From Miscanthus floridulus (taxonomy: Eukaryota; Streptophyta; Magnoliopsida; Poales; Poaceae): a stretch of 64,000 nucleotides of DNA. A model generated the notes under the pieces. That model was given only the letters and a program-made list of their open reading frames with translations, was not told the DNA's origin and searched no databases. Positions 19,267 through 31,843 of this stretch are shown here, piece after piece. The DNA is taken from positions 22,873,666-22,937,665 of the forward strand of contig NC_089589.1 of NCBI RefSeq assembly GCF_019320115.1, given 5' to 3'. Every line of letters starts with the position of its first letter. Positions within the stretch are counted from its first letter, which is position 1. Position numbers and translations under genes: made by a program.

Positions 19267-20330
19267 ATGGATTCCACTCCTATTTATCAATATGCTAAAC
19301 CCACGAGCGCAAGCCTAAAGCCACCAGAATTCTTAAAGCCTATCCTAACACCTAGCTATGGGTTGTGCCCATGTTTTATAAAATTGATTCGGGATAAATC
19401 CTTCTCCGGTGAAGGGGATGAAAACCCATACTCACACCTACGAGAGTTTGAACAGACCTGTGCATGCTTGAGTATCGCTGGCATGTCTGACAAAACCTTA
19501 AGATGGAAGTTGTTTCCGTTCTCTTTGATGGGAAGAGCTAAACAATGGTATAGTCTAACCGTAGGAAATATACAAGGAGATTAGGAAACATTATGCTGTA
19601 AATTTTGTTTATGTTTTTTCCCATCTCTAAAGTAGTTAGCATTCGGAAAGAGGTTCTAAATTTTAGACAACTAGAAGAAGAATCCCTTGGTACATCATCG
19701 GATCATTTTAATGAATTCATCATCACTGGCCCAGACCTTGCCATCCAAGATCCTGTACTTCTTCAACATTTTTACATGGGTCTTAGCAAGAATTCTAGGG
19801 AATCCCTTGATGTAGCCTCTAGAGGAGCTTTTCTTCATTTGTCTACTAGTGAAGCAAGGACTATGCTTGATAGAATTAGTGCAAGGACTCCCTGCACTAG
19901 CATTCATTATGAACTCCTCAAAGAAGAGAAGGAATTCTTTCCGAAACAAGAAGAGGAAGTTTTGATAGCCAAATCACAACCACTCTGATCCCAAGATTTA
20001 GCTATCAATCCCGAACCACCAGTACCCAAAATCCTCCAAAATAAAAAGGAATTCCACCTTTGGAAATCCTTGTTGAGATTAAGGATGACCTCTTTGGTGC
20101 TGATTTTGTGAGAGCATTAAATTTTCATAAGAGACCTTCAAGCGAATATAATTCAAATTCTCTCAAGAAGGGACCTCTTAGAAAGCGTCCTTATTCCAAT
20201 ATGGGACATTAGGAAGAATTAAAGGATGGCATGTCTAGTGATTGTTGGTGTTTATTAACGTGTCACTTGTTTGAGTACTTAGCCACCTATTGTAAGCCTA
20301 TACCTCCTAAAATTACTAGGTTGTCATCCC
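19267..20330 (+). pseudogene. gag-like pseudogene of element 1
   Basis: Starts MDSTPIYQY at 19267. The retrotransposon gag core is seen as FSGEGDENPYSHLREFEQTC and GRAKQWYSLTVG, then TGPDLAIQDPVLLQHFYMGL and a charged PKQEEEVLIA segment ending near 19988. A TAG at 19582-19584 falls where Trp is expected, and a base is gained in a T-run near 19612, which shifts the frame. After 19988 the frame has many stops. Reading later resumes after the solo LTR at 21816. The protein would form the capsid. This copy is not functional. Confidence 0.82.
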
Positions 20331-20339
20331 TAGTGATAA

Positions 20340-21815
20340 TGTCAGAGATATTTGTAGGTACTACATAGTATTACTACTGGAATAACACTAAACAATTCTT
20401 ATTAATGTAAGTGACTAAAGAAAATATATATGAATCTATGAATACAAAGTATCCGCAAGCTCACAGATAATATACCATTGTAGCATTTTACCCGAGAGTA
20501 TTCTAGGTATCGTTATTTATATTTTTACCACTGGGAAGGTCTGGCATGTATATGTATTGATAACTTATACTATTAAAGGAGAAATAAACCATAGCCAATA
20601 TTCTACTCACAACAGGGGTAAGTCATAAGATAAGAGATGTATAAATGATAAGTAATGGGAATAATAAATCACTCAGAGCACTCCTTTCTATGGCATTAGC
20701 ATGGTTAGGTAAAATATTAAAGGAATAATTCCTAAGTCATTCTTAATTACAAGTCAACGCATACATTTGATTAGTACAATTACACCTAGTAATCATGGCT
20801 AAGATCATCATCATATCTACACCTAAGGGATATTAGTAAGGAAGATTGAGGGCAGAGCTCGTTCTACCTTCGTAATCGGACCCTACGTGCACCTATATTC
20901 GGGGAGTGGACTACAAAGGACTCAACGGGAGTGTCACATCCGTGATCTACCACATGACCCAGAATATAGGGTGTATCCATAGGTAAACAACATATAAGCA
21001 CCACGCTTACACAATGTTGACCACCCACCCCGTGTACATCAGAGTGAGCGCTATACGAACTTATGCATAAACACAATGATAAACTAGCTATACTAAGTAT
21101 ATAATCAAAGTAGATGCTGAACATCATAATGAAGAACATGAATAAGATGAACACTAAGATTGTCATAACAATTGTAACTAGCATATAAAAATAATGGAGA
21201 AACAAAAGAGAGAGGGGTACAAAGTTTATACCAAACCACACTCTTGACAAGATCAGGAATCCAAGCGAAGTCCTGCTTGCCTCCCTCTAGATCTGTCCTA
21301 ACTAGCTATGCTATGGAGGAGGAGGAGCTCTGAGGAGATTAGGGTTTCTGTCTTCTCAAATGACTTGATGACTTCTAATGTGTCTGGGGGGAGAGGCAGG
21401 GGCTAGATTATATAGCCCTGGAGGTCCAACATGAGCCCTTGGATCAAACCGACTTAAGGAATGACCTAGATGCATCCTCAAAGGCGGTGGGAGACCGATA
21501 TACGAAGCTGACTAACAGGTGGGCCTAGGGGGGCTGGGGGCCCCATCTGTCAGGGGGTGGCCCTCTGCTTTGGTGACATGGCTTCTAGACCCTTCTAGAG
21601 TCTTCCCATGTAGGTACCACGGCAGAACTCCGTATTTTCCTTTGACGATTAGGTCCTCCTTGGCGGTTTTCTGATTAAACCCTGCTGGAAACACAGATTC
21701 ACCAAAACTCATGGAATTTATTAGTTTAAACCCCTGAACCTTCATTGGTGATTATATTTATGCCCTTATACATGTTTAATTGATGGTTTAAATTGGTTGT
21801 TAACTACCGTCAACA
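20340..21815 (-). mobile_element. Inverted solo LTR A in element 1
   Basis: Read on the minus strand it starts TGTTGACGGTAGTTAACAACC (from 21815), like the LTR of element 1 but more diverged, and ends TCTGACA (20340). GTGAT stands on both sides (20333-20337 and 21816-21820), with two extra bases on the left. The element-1 frame resumes right after it. No internal region, so a solo LTR. Confidence 0.8.
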
Positions 21816-22519
21816 GTGATGCCATAGAAGGAGAACCTAGCCATTTAGAAGCCACTCCTATCCTCTCCCCTTCTATGCCCACATTAGATGTCTTATTTGA
21901 ACCCATCCTTGACCCCGATGATCCCTATTATGCTCTTTCTCCTACGTCTCATGATGACCCTAGAAATCCATTAAGACAACCAAAGTATAGGAGTCATGAA
22001 GAACATAAGGATGACCAAGAAGAGCAATGACAATGGCTGGAATGTATTATGAATTGGCTAGAATGTATTAAGAATTCATATGCCATTGCTAAAGATTGGA
22101 TGGACAAGGACGAAACCTTATGGGTAGAATCCAAACTTGGCTTAGATCCAAATGGTGAGCTTAAATCAACCTCTTTAATAAACATGACTCATCTAAGTTT
22201 GGAGGAGGCCTTAGAGAAGATCACCCTAAGAGTCTCCAATCCAAGGAAAATATTGCACAATCATGAAGAAACATCCTTGGAGCTTGAAAAGGAAGATGAC
22301 ATCGATGAGCATGGGAGTTATTTCATGAACACCTCATCAAATCCATGCTCACATGAGAAATCTCCTAAATCAATTGGTCTCTCCAACAATGCCACACACG
22401 AGATCTTCAACCCCCTCGTGCTTCCTGTTCATAAAATTGTTGAAAGGGTAGTTGTAGATGCATATGTTTATCATAAATATTGCAAATCCTATTGTGAGAA
22501 TCTTGAGATAGGTACATAA
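21816..22519 (+). pseudogene. Uncharacterised open region of element 1
   Basis: The frame after solo LTR A encodes an acidic, Pro/Ser-rich segment (SPSMPTLDVLFEPILDPDDPYY) to a TGA at 22028-22030. The same frame then resumes for 156 codons (22049-22519; LSLEEALEKITLR, EEDDIDEHGSYF-like acidic stretch). I do not recognise a domain. It probably belongs to the post-gag protein of element 1. Confidence 0.45.
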
Positions 22520-23441
22520 AGGTTGGTGTTGGAGGGGAAACCACTTCACCAACTTGAGCGCAATTAGAATGTTTCCCAAGGACGAGCTTTTGTCCTAAAA
22601 CAAGCACTTTTGGGAGATAACATGAGCTTTTACTTTTTTTCGTAATGCCCTTGTGAAGTGAGCATAGAAATATAATTCTGAACATATTCCTTCGGGTATT
22701 TCTGTCACTAACTATTTCAAGTTTGAAGCAAAAAGGATTAACGATGACGATTCAAGGTATGTCCAACCAATCATCATGCAACATTGAATCACATCCATCC
22801 AAACTTGACTTTGCCTTGCAAAATTCAAGCCTGGGGATGGGCTTCTCTGAAAAATCTTATGCCATGTTGCTAATTGATCTTGGTTGTCTCTACCTTTAAA
22901 TCATGCTCAATAACAATCATGCTTTTTTATGTCCAATTGAATAAATCTCTATAATGCTTTCATGGTACCTTGGTTTGCCATAGTATACTTAAGGTTTGGA
23001 GTATTTTCATACACCTTTTAAATTAGGCATGGTGCTTAGTTTAAACCAAAAGGTGTGCTGATTTTAGTTCCAAAGGCTTGTAAATTAAGTGAGGTTCTTT
23101 GGTTAAAATGCCTTCCTAAATCAAATTAGGCATGGTATCTAGGTTGATTTTTGAGCCGAAAGTATACTTTAGTAGATACTGGTTATTTTGTTGAACTAAC
23201 CCCATGCAGGAAACTCTCAAATCAATTTGGGTAAGTCACGAGATGAATTTAAATTGGAGATGAAGCAGGGCACAGATGAACTCCAATAACGTTGCGCAAA
23301 GAAGACACAACTCATTCATAGTCATTCGCTTTGTCTTTAGCCGTAAGTTACCTTTGCCTTGAGACATGCCTGTACAGAACATGAAAAACAAAAAACTATG
23401 CTAAAGTAATTCTAACACCATCTTTTCATTAGCATAGAGGG
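22520..23441 (+). other. Element 1 internal non-coding DNA
   Basis: AT-rich, with stops in all frames. Phrases such as AGCCTGGGGATGGGCTTCTC are typical of long non-coding parts of gypsy-type elements. No domain is seen. Confidence 0.5.
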
Positions 23442-26400
23442 TGTCAGCACAAAAACGTGTCGATGCGCCGGGGCACACAGCAAGCCAGAAGGATCCGCTT
23501 GACGGAGCAAGGCTGGAGATCCGCTTGGCTTCAACCCAGGGTAGCCGATCCGGCGTATTCCTCTTGAGGGCGTGCCAGTCAATTTAACCTACAATTGATA
23601 AGGAGAGAAAGTTTATCAGTAATTTAGGGTGGAATATGCCAGTTTTAACCAGACAGTTCCAAGTATGCCGCTACAGGAGCAGCCAGACAGTGAAATTGAC
23701 TAAATAGCCGATAGGCAAAGAAATCGGCTATTACGGACCGTAAGCTCATGGGTGACGATTGATTTTATGACGACAAGTATGATGCACACATATGTAAGTG
23801 AAATCATCAGCTAGGTGAGTATTATCGATGTAAAGCATTGAGCCGATGAATCTAACGAGAAAGGATATAACATGCTAATAAATTGACTGTCTAATACAAA
23901 TAGATCTACAAACGCTCTGAATCTAATCTGTTACTATCAACAGTGAGGTTCGACCGGATCGATGGCAGCTATGATAATAATAACAAACTAAAACCGAAGA
24001 ATTCGTACAATCGTCTACACATGGATAGGCTTTCTGAAAGACATGCTATATACGTGAAAGCACAAACAAAATCAGTTAAAACACCTAATTTAGGAGAAAA
24101 GAGACTACATCATGTGAACAATCGACTATTTAACATGGACAGATATATGAACTTATCAGACCTAACATGTTATCTCTAACAGTGGGGTTTGACCGGATCG
24201 ATGCAGCCATGATAAGGACAACAAATCAAACATTTAAAGTAAATAGATCTATCCACATTTAACAGAATAATGGAAACACACTATTTAGCCGATGCGGGCA
24301 TAGCAAATAAACAGAGTACATATCTCGATCATGAACAAAACCACTACTTGATGATTTCTAATCTAAAGTCTTACCAGTGAGGTTCGACCAAATTGATGCA
24401 GCTATGGTGGTGTCATTAGATTAGATCCTATTAACCAGTGAATTTATCCAAGATCGAAATGTGTCTTTGAATGCGTAGTATGCATGATCAAGATCGAAGT
24501 AGAACAGCCGATGAAACGTAACCCGTCACTTAGAGTAAGAAAACATCGTGTTGTAGCAGAGTAAACGACGGATTAAAAGGATATGAAGCCGGGGCACACA
24601 GCAAGCCAAAAGGATCTGCTTGACGGAGCAAGGCTGGAGATCCGCTTGGCTTCAACGCAGGGCTAGCCGATCCTACGTATTCCTCCCGAGGACGTGCCAG
24701 TCAGTTTATCCTGCAATTGACAAGGAGAGAAAGTTTATCAGTAATTTAGGGTGGAACATGCCGGTTTTAACTAGACAGTTCCAAGTGTGCCGCTACGGGA
24801 GCAGCCAGACGGTGAAATCGACTAAATAGCCGATATGCGAAGAAATCGGCTATTACGGACCGTAAGCTCATGGGTGATGATTGATTTTATGATGACAAGT
24901 ATGATGCACATAGATGTAAGTGAAATCATCAGTTAGGTGAGTATTACCAATGTAAAGCATTGAGCCGATGAATCTAACAAGAAAGGATATAACATGCTAA
25001 CAAATTGACTGTCTAGTACAAATAGATCTACAAATGCTCTGAATCTAATATGTTATTATCAACAGTGAGGTCCGACCGGATCGATGGTAGCTATGATGAT
25101 AATAACAAACTGAAACCGAAGAATCTATAAAACCGTCTACACATGGACAGACTTTTTGAAAGGTATTCTATATACGTGAAAGCACAAACGAAATCGGTTA
25201 AAACATCCGATTCAGGTGAAAAGAGACTACAACATGTGAACAATCGACTATTTAACATGGATAGATCTATCAACTCATCAGACCTAACCTATTATCTCTA
25301 ACAGTGGGGTTCGACCGGATTGATGCAGCCGTGATAAAGGAAACAAATCAAACCTTTAAAGTAAACAGATCTATCCATATTTAACAGAATCATGGAAACA
25401 TACTATAGGCGTTAAGGCGCAGAAAATCGGCTATTTATCCAATGCGGGCATAGCAAACAAACAGAGTACATGTCTCGATCATGAACAAAACCACTACTTG
25501 ATGATTTCTAATCTAAAGTCTTACCAGTGAGGTTCAACCGGATCGATGCAGCTATGGTGGTGTCATTAGATTAGATCTCATTAACCAGTGAATTTATCCA
25601 TGATCGAAATGTGTCTTTGAATGCATACTACGCATGATCAAGATCGAAGTAGAACAACCGATGAATGTAACCCGTCGCTTAGAGTAAGAAAACATCGTGT
25701 TGTAGCAGAGTAAACAACGGATTAAAAGGATATGAAGCAGATCTAGATCGATCTCGACCGGGCAGGTTGATGTTGTTGAAACTAATGGCAATAAAAACAT
25801 CAGCAAGATCGGTAACTTAATGAATCTACCCGAAGGACGCCACCCTTTGGTACAGTCGATAAGTTGACCTTAGTCTAATTCGAGCAGTGGAGGTCGGCCG
25901 GACCGATGCAGCCGTACTTGAACTAGATAAGAGTCAATAACTAGCTTATACTAGAGCTTGCAGTGGAGGTCGAACTTAACCGATGCAGCCGTACAAATAG
26001 AAGTATAAGCCATGATAGTACTTATAGACAAGCCGGAGGTCGGGCGGACTGATGCAGCCCTACTTGTTGAAGAACTCGCCGAGATCTACACTACTACTAC
26101 TCCAAACGGTTGGCATAAAGCCAAAAAAGTAACTTGTATTGATTGATTGGATGCCCTTTTTACAATAGCCGGGGTCCAATATTTATACCCGAAACCTAAG
26201 CATGAATCCTACTTAAATACGACTCATTACAATCTTTGGCATAAGAGAAAACATTCCTAATTTAAGATGACTTGGACCCTAATCTTTCCCTTTTTGTAGA
26301 GTCCAACATGTTTTTCCCGACACCAACCGTAGCTTTTGTCGTTATCTGCTGGCATCATCCGAAGAGAGCCGATTCCAGTGCTGCACTTGAATCAACTGAT

Positions 26401-26488
26401 ATCGACCTTTATGCAATCGATTCCTTGATGGCACGATCTTGGAAGCTTCGAGTTCCCACGCTCTTCTTCCCAAATTTTGGTGTAAACA
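23442..26488 (-). mobile_element. Inverted solo LTR B, 3.0 kb, related to element 2 LTR
   Basis: On the minus strand it starts TGTTTACACCAAAATTTGGG (from 26488) and ends at 23442 (GCTGACA), closely like the element 2 LTR. The 5-bp duplication GAGGG is at 23437-23441 and 26489-26493. It is longer than the 1.8-kb LTRs of element 2 because of an internal 1.1-kb tandem duplication. Confidence 0.9.
23468..25738. repeat. 1.1-kb tandem duplication inside solo LTR B
   Basis: Copy 1 is 23468-24588 and copy 2 is 24589-25738. Both start CCGGGGCACACAGCAAGCC and end GGATATGAAG. They differ by scattered substitutions and a small insertion in copy 2 near 25405-25445 (GGCGTTAAGGCGCAGAAAAT). Confidence 0.88.
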
Positions 26489-26493
26489 GAGGG

Positions 26494-29158
26494 AAATTAC
26501 AAAATCCAGGACAAACAACCCGTGTTTTAAAATTGTATATTCCTTTGGGTATGTGTTGTCCACTAATTCTTTGCAGGCAATGAGTGAGGAAAAAGATCTA
26601 ACAAGGTGTTAAAAAATCGAAGAGCTGAAAGATGGCATGACAAAAGGATGAGAAAGAAAAGGTGCAAACTAGGAGACAAGAAGCTCATAAACAGCTCAAG
26701 CTGCAAAGCTAGCCAAATAAGGAAAACTTCAAGCAAAATGGGAAGGACCATCATGAGTCATCTACCCTTCGTCATATGGTGATATCACGCTTCAATGACA
26801 AAGGTAACCTCCTAAAGTAAATGGTCATCATTGAAGAAACAAACATATTTGAGTTATAGTTTTACTTGTTCCAACGTGATTAACTCAACATGTTTAGTTC
26901 TTCAAGCTTGTTCCTAGCACCACTCTCTTGTGACCATAGTCTTAACCAAATAAACTAAAAAAATGCAAATCCTATCTCTAGAAGCTGATAGTCATAATCA
27001 TGTAAAGATTGATACATTATGCATAGATAGACAATCGTTCCATCGGTTAAGCAACTCAATCTTTTCTGCCAAATGAACTTAAATGCTACATTCATGCTTA
27101 ACCTTGTGATCTTACCACCTATGTTATAATTGAACAAAGCACATAACATCAACTTCATCTTCTTCAGTGTGCCTAAGGTTAGAGAAGAATAAGGAAAGTT
27201 TTGGTTCTGTTGGTCTTTTCCCACCAACAGAGCCCATGCACTTGATCTCTACCTTGTTTTATAGCAGGACACACTTCAAGCAAGGTGTGGGGAAATCGAT
27301 TCCCCAATTTCTATAAGTGAAGGTCCTGAACCTGTCAAACCAAAACCAAGACAGGTTTGGTGGAAGAAGGTGACATCACCATTAGAGGCATCATCATAAG
27401 AATCTTCGTCTTTAGAACAAACCGAGGTATCAATGAACTTCACAAGAAGAAGTCAGGTTCGAAGGACTTACAATACCGAACCCTCACCGAAAGAGCTAGC
27501 TTGGGGGAGAAGCAATCCTGTGTATCCAGGTAAGTATTCTTTCTCCTTTTGTTTTAGTTTTAGTTTCTTTTCAATAGTTAAGAAAATGATGAATGAAACA
27601 AAATAAAAAGTTATCTTTATAATAAATATATATAGCTATAGAAATAATGTGTGATCTAGTAAAATAAAAAACAAAATAAAAGGTGTGTCTAGTTTGCTTT
27701 AATTTATTTTTAAGAGTTGAATAAATAAAGAGGATTCAGAATAATCTTTTGAATGGAAATGATGAATAGTTGCTCTGTTGTAATTCCTTTCAAGTACATA
27801 GTTTTCAGCCTTGAATTCTCCCGAGTTTTGGATAAGATTGTTTTGATATAAGGATTTGTTCTGAACTTGAAACTCGTGGGTAGCATATGCTTGATCTAAG
27901 TCTAGGTAATTGACAGATATGATATGCGAAGGTCTGAGCTGCTATTTATCTTGTTCCAAGTGACACTGGAGTTCTAAAGATTTATCTTTTGAAAAACACA
28001 AAAATGCTACATGATGAGTTCCTGTATGACAAAGCTTGAATTCCCATCAGAGCCATACATGTTATTTAGTCTAGGAAAACTTCCACATATAAGCTGCTTG
28101 CTTTTGCATTGAGTTTTGTCAACCTTTGTTGACCCTTATGAGAGGTTTGTCATGCTCTTAAAGTCAAGATCACGTACACACCACCCACATATGCACTACT
28201 CCTACACTGGGGGTAGGCGCAAAAACATACCTTCCATCTAGATCCACCCAAAAATGTTCTACTCCTACACTAGGGGTGAACACAAAAACTAGTTTATTAG
28301 GTTTTCCATCCACCAAATAAATGCTCCAAATTTTTGTTGCTATCTTCCAAAAGTTTTGTTGCAGAAAAGAGGCATGGGGCTATGCAAAAGTTTTTCATAA
28401 AAAAGGGAAGAAAAGAAAAAAAAGAGAGTTGAGAAAAAATGGACAAGTGTCTGAGATATCTAAAACAATGGGTACTTAGATGCCCGCCTGAAAAAAAAGA
28501 GAGATGAATAGGATAGCCCCTGCTCTCTAACAAGTGTTTTCATGTTTTAAAAGAGAGATAAGTTTTCAAGGAGCAAAGTAGAATTAGGATTAGCCACCAT
28601 ATATATCTACCATATATTCCACACACATGCATATCTTGATTTGATTGTATGACTCAACTCTCTTTGGATCCATTGTTTGACTTTACAATATATGGATTGC
28701 AAGTTTGCTCTAGCTTTTTCCCTACCTATGAACTCCACATAAACCTTAGTGCAAGATAGAGAAAAAAGGCATAATATCTTTATTGCCTTGGTGAGGATCC
28801 ACAAATACCACATATATTGAGAGACTTAAGAGTGTCATACAATAAAATCTCTGAGTTTTATTTTGAAAACTTATAAAAACTCTAGAATAATAGTTGAGCA
28901 AAGAACTTGAGACATAGTGCTTGACTTAATCGTTCTGTCTTTCAATTGCTCAAGACCGAAGTGAAGGCTAAGAAGCCCCATAGTTGTTGGTAATATGGGT
29001 AAGTTTGAAGTCAGATCGGTTTATTCTAATCCGGAGGAGAATTCTTGTTTGAACGCATGTGTACTTTTGAGGAGTGAAAGCATCGTAGCAACTCCTGATC
29101 CATTTTTGCTGAGTTTAGCTTTGCTAAGGGACTAGCAAAGGTTAAGCTTGGGGGAGCT
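26494..29158 (+). other. Element 1 internal non-coding DNA and polypurine tract
   Basis: No domain is recognised. Frames around 27380-27540 (TNFTRRSQVRRTYNTEP-like) are short and uncertain. A polypurine-like AAGCTTGGGGGAGC (about 29144-29157) directly precedes the 3' LTR, as expected for plus-strand priming. Confidence 0.6.
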
Positions 29159-30007
29159 TGTTGACAGTAGTTAACAACCATTATAAACCGTCAATAAAAC
29201 ATGTATAAGGGCACAATTGTGATCACCAACAAAGGTCTAGGGGTTTAAACTAATAAATTCCATGTGTTTTGGTGAATCTGTATTTTCTGCAGGGTTTACT
29301 AGAAAACCGAAAAGGCGGACCCACATGTTAGAATTAATCGTGCTTATCCACACCAAAACAGGCACCAGAAGGTTCTAGAGGACTCAGAGGACACCACACC
29401 GAAGCGGGAGTTGAGGGGCAGCCATGTGGGGCCGGTCGGCCCCACCTGTCAGCCTCCGCGTCGCAATGTCAGTTTTCCCTCGCATCTTAAGTTGCATCTA
29501 CGCCGTACCTTAAGTCGGTTTGATCCAAGGGCTCATGATGGATGCTCCAGCCTATATATACTAGCCCCTGCCCCCTCCCTTAGCAGATCCCTAAAACCCT
29601 AATTCATATCTTCAGGATCAGAGCCAGCAATCAAGAGAATATTAGTCCTCCATAGGATCTAGTCTTATAAATAGAATAGTGAGATAGAGAGTGAGGGAAG
29701 AGTTTGGAGAAGGTGCCGGCCTGTCGGAGCTCTCTCTACGGCTTGTACCCTGGCGGAGTCAAGTTCTACTTGAGCTTACTTCTAAAGATTCTCTGGTAAT
29801 CAACTTCTAATTCAAGTAAACATCGTGTTTATATTGCTCATTAGGTTCACAACTCTTTGAGTGCTTTAATCTATAGGACGCTCTAGGTTAAAGTAGTAAT
29901 TGTAGGTGTAAGCATGGTGCTTAGACTGGGTTACATGTGGATGTACCCTACATTTCGGATCTGTGGTAGCTCGCAAGGGTGACTCTTATAGCCTCGTTGA
30001 ATCCTCT
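29159..30007 (+). repeat. 3' LTR of element 1, first part
   Basis: Matches 17999 onward of the 5' LTR. It stops at GAATCCTCT where element 2 is inserted and continues at 42250-42561. Confidence 0.92.
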
Positions 30008-31805
30008 TGTTCACACCAAAATTTGGGAGAAGAACGCGGGAACTCGTAGGTTTCCAAGATTGTGCCAATCAAGGAATCAATTGAATTAGGATTGGTATCA
30101 GCCGATTCAGATACGACTCTGGAATCAGGTCTCTTGGGATGATGTCAGCGGATAGCGATGATGAACTATGGTTGGCGCCAGGAAACTACATATCAGACTC
30201 TAGAAAAGGGAAAGATTAGAGTCCAAGTTATCTTAAATTAGGAATGTTTTCATTTATGCCAAAGATTGTAACGAATCGTGCTCGAGTAGAATTCATGTTT
30301 AGACTTCGGGTATAAATATCAAACCCCGGCTATTGTAACAGGACATCAATCAATCAATCCAATACAAGTCAATTACTTTTTCGGCTCCGGCCACCCCTTA
30401 GGAGTAGGAGTAGAGTAGATCTCGGTGAGTTCTTCAGCATGTACGGCTGCATGGATCCGGTCGACCTCCACTGCTTCTCTATAAGTACTGTCATGGCTTA
30501 TATCTCTGTTCGTACGGCTGCATCGATCCAGTCAACCTCCACTGTGACTCTGGTATAAGTTAGTTATTGATTCTTGTCTAGTTTGAGTATGGCTGCATCG
30601 ATCCGGTTGACCCCCACTGCTTGAACTAGATTAAGGTCAAGTTATCGGCTCTACCTTAGAATGGCATCCTTTGGTAGATTCATTAAGTTACCGATATTGC
30701 TTATCGCTTCCGTTGACTATTTAATTATAGAAATATCACTCTGCCCGATTGAGATTGATTTGGATCGGCCTTATATCTTATTTAACCCATCGTTTGTTAA
30801 TCTAAAATTGATCTAATCTACACTTTAAACGATGAATTATGTTTTATCGGCTGTTTTATGTCAATCTTGATCGTGCATAGCGTGCGGTTAAGGCATGTTG
30901 CATCTTGAGTAGATCTATTGGTTAGCAAAAACTGTTCCATGGCCCGTTATCATGGCCTGTGTGATTCTGCCTCACACCCCACTGTTAGCACCATGGAGTG
31001 GGGATCATTATTCAGTAGATTTATTCCGGATAAGGCATGACCTCAACTGTGCGCTATGCCTGAATCAGCTGTTTAGCCGATATCGAGTGCTTTCACGGAC
31101 GGTTCACATCATGAGATCGTTGAAGTAAAGATAGGTTGAAAGACATGTTAGCCCCATGATCTTATTATTGTATTATGGCCTGCGTGATTCTGCCTCATGC
31201 CCCACTGATCTTAGTAATGAGTTAGGGTCGTCGAGTCTATTGTTGTTTCTACGGCCTGCATGATTCTGCCTCATGCCCCACTGGTCATAGCGATAGATAA
31301 GATCTAATATGTTCATTAGATTTATCTTTATTAAATGGTTGAATGGCGTTGAGTTGTTTCTTATATAAAAAGGGGTTCGGTTACTTGTAATCATTGGCTC
31401 AACATAAACCAATCATTGTTGATATCTTATTGCCATTGATTAATATTTGCTCAAATAATGATATTTATCCTGAATAATAACCGATTCTTCTTACACAACC
31501 CCATGAGCTTTAACCGATTTATTCTTATGAATTTGCTAGAATTGACTATTTAGTCGATCTCCTTTCATATCGGCTCTCAGAGCCGCACATTCGGGACTGT
31601 CTGGGAACACCGACAAGTTTCACCTGAAATTACTGATAAACTTTCTCTCCTCGTCAATTGCAGGGTCAAATTGACTGGCACGTCTCGAGAGGATTGTGCA
31701 GGATCGACCATCCCTGCGCTGAAGCTAGGTGGATCTGCTCCATCGAGCGGACCCTTCCGGCTTGCTGCGTGTGCCCTCGGCACGGGACGAAATTTCATGT
31801 CAACA
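30008..31805 (+). repeat. 5' LTR of element 2
   Basis: Starts TGTTCACACCAAAATTTGGG and ends CATGTCAACA. It is followed by TTCTGGAACGCCTAGTGGGA, the position of the primer site, which I cannot assign to a tRNA. It contains repeated CGGCTGCATCGATCCGGTCG-type units (about 30440-30620) and CGGCCTGYRTGATTCTGCC units (30950-31290). Confidence 0.92.
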
Positions 31806-31843
31806 CACATTTCTGGAACGCCTAGTGGGACCCCACAGTCATC

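Noticed and set aside
26272..26583. 103-codon frame
   Set aside because: Crosses the border between solo LTR B and element 1, so it is accidental.
31806..31840. Primer binding site of element 2 matching a standard tRNA
   Set aside because: TTCTGGAACGCCTAGTGGGA is at the right place, but I cannot match it confidently to a tRNA 3' end by eye.
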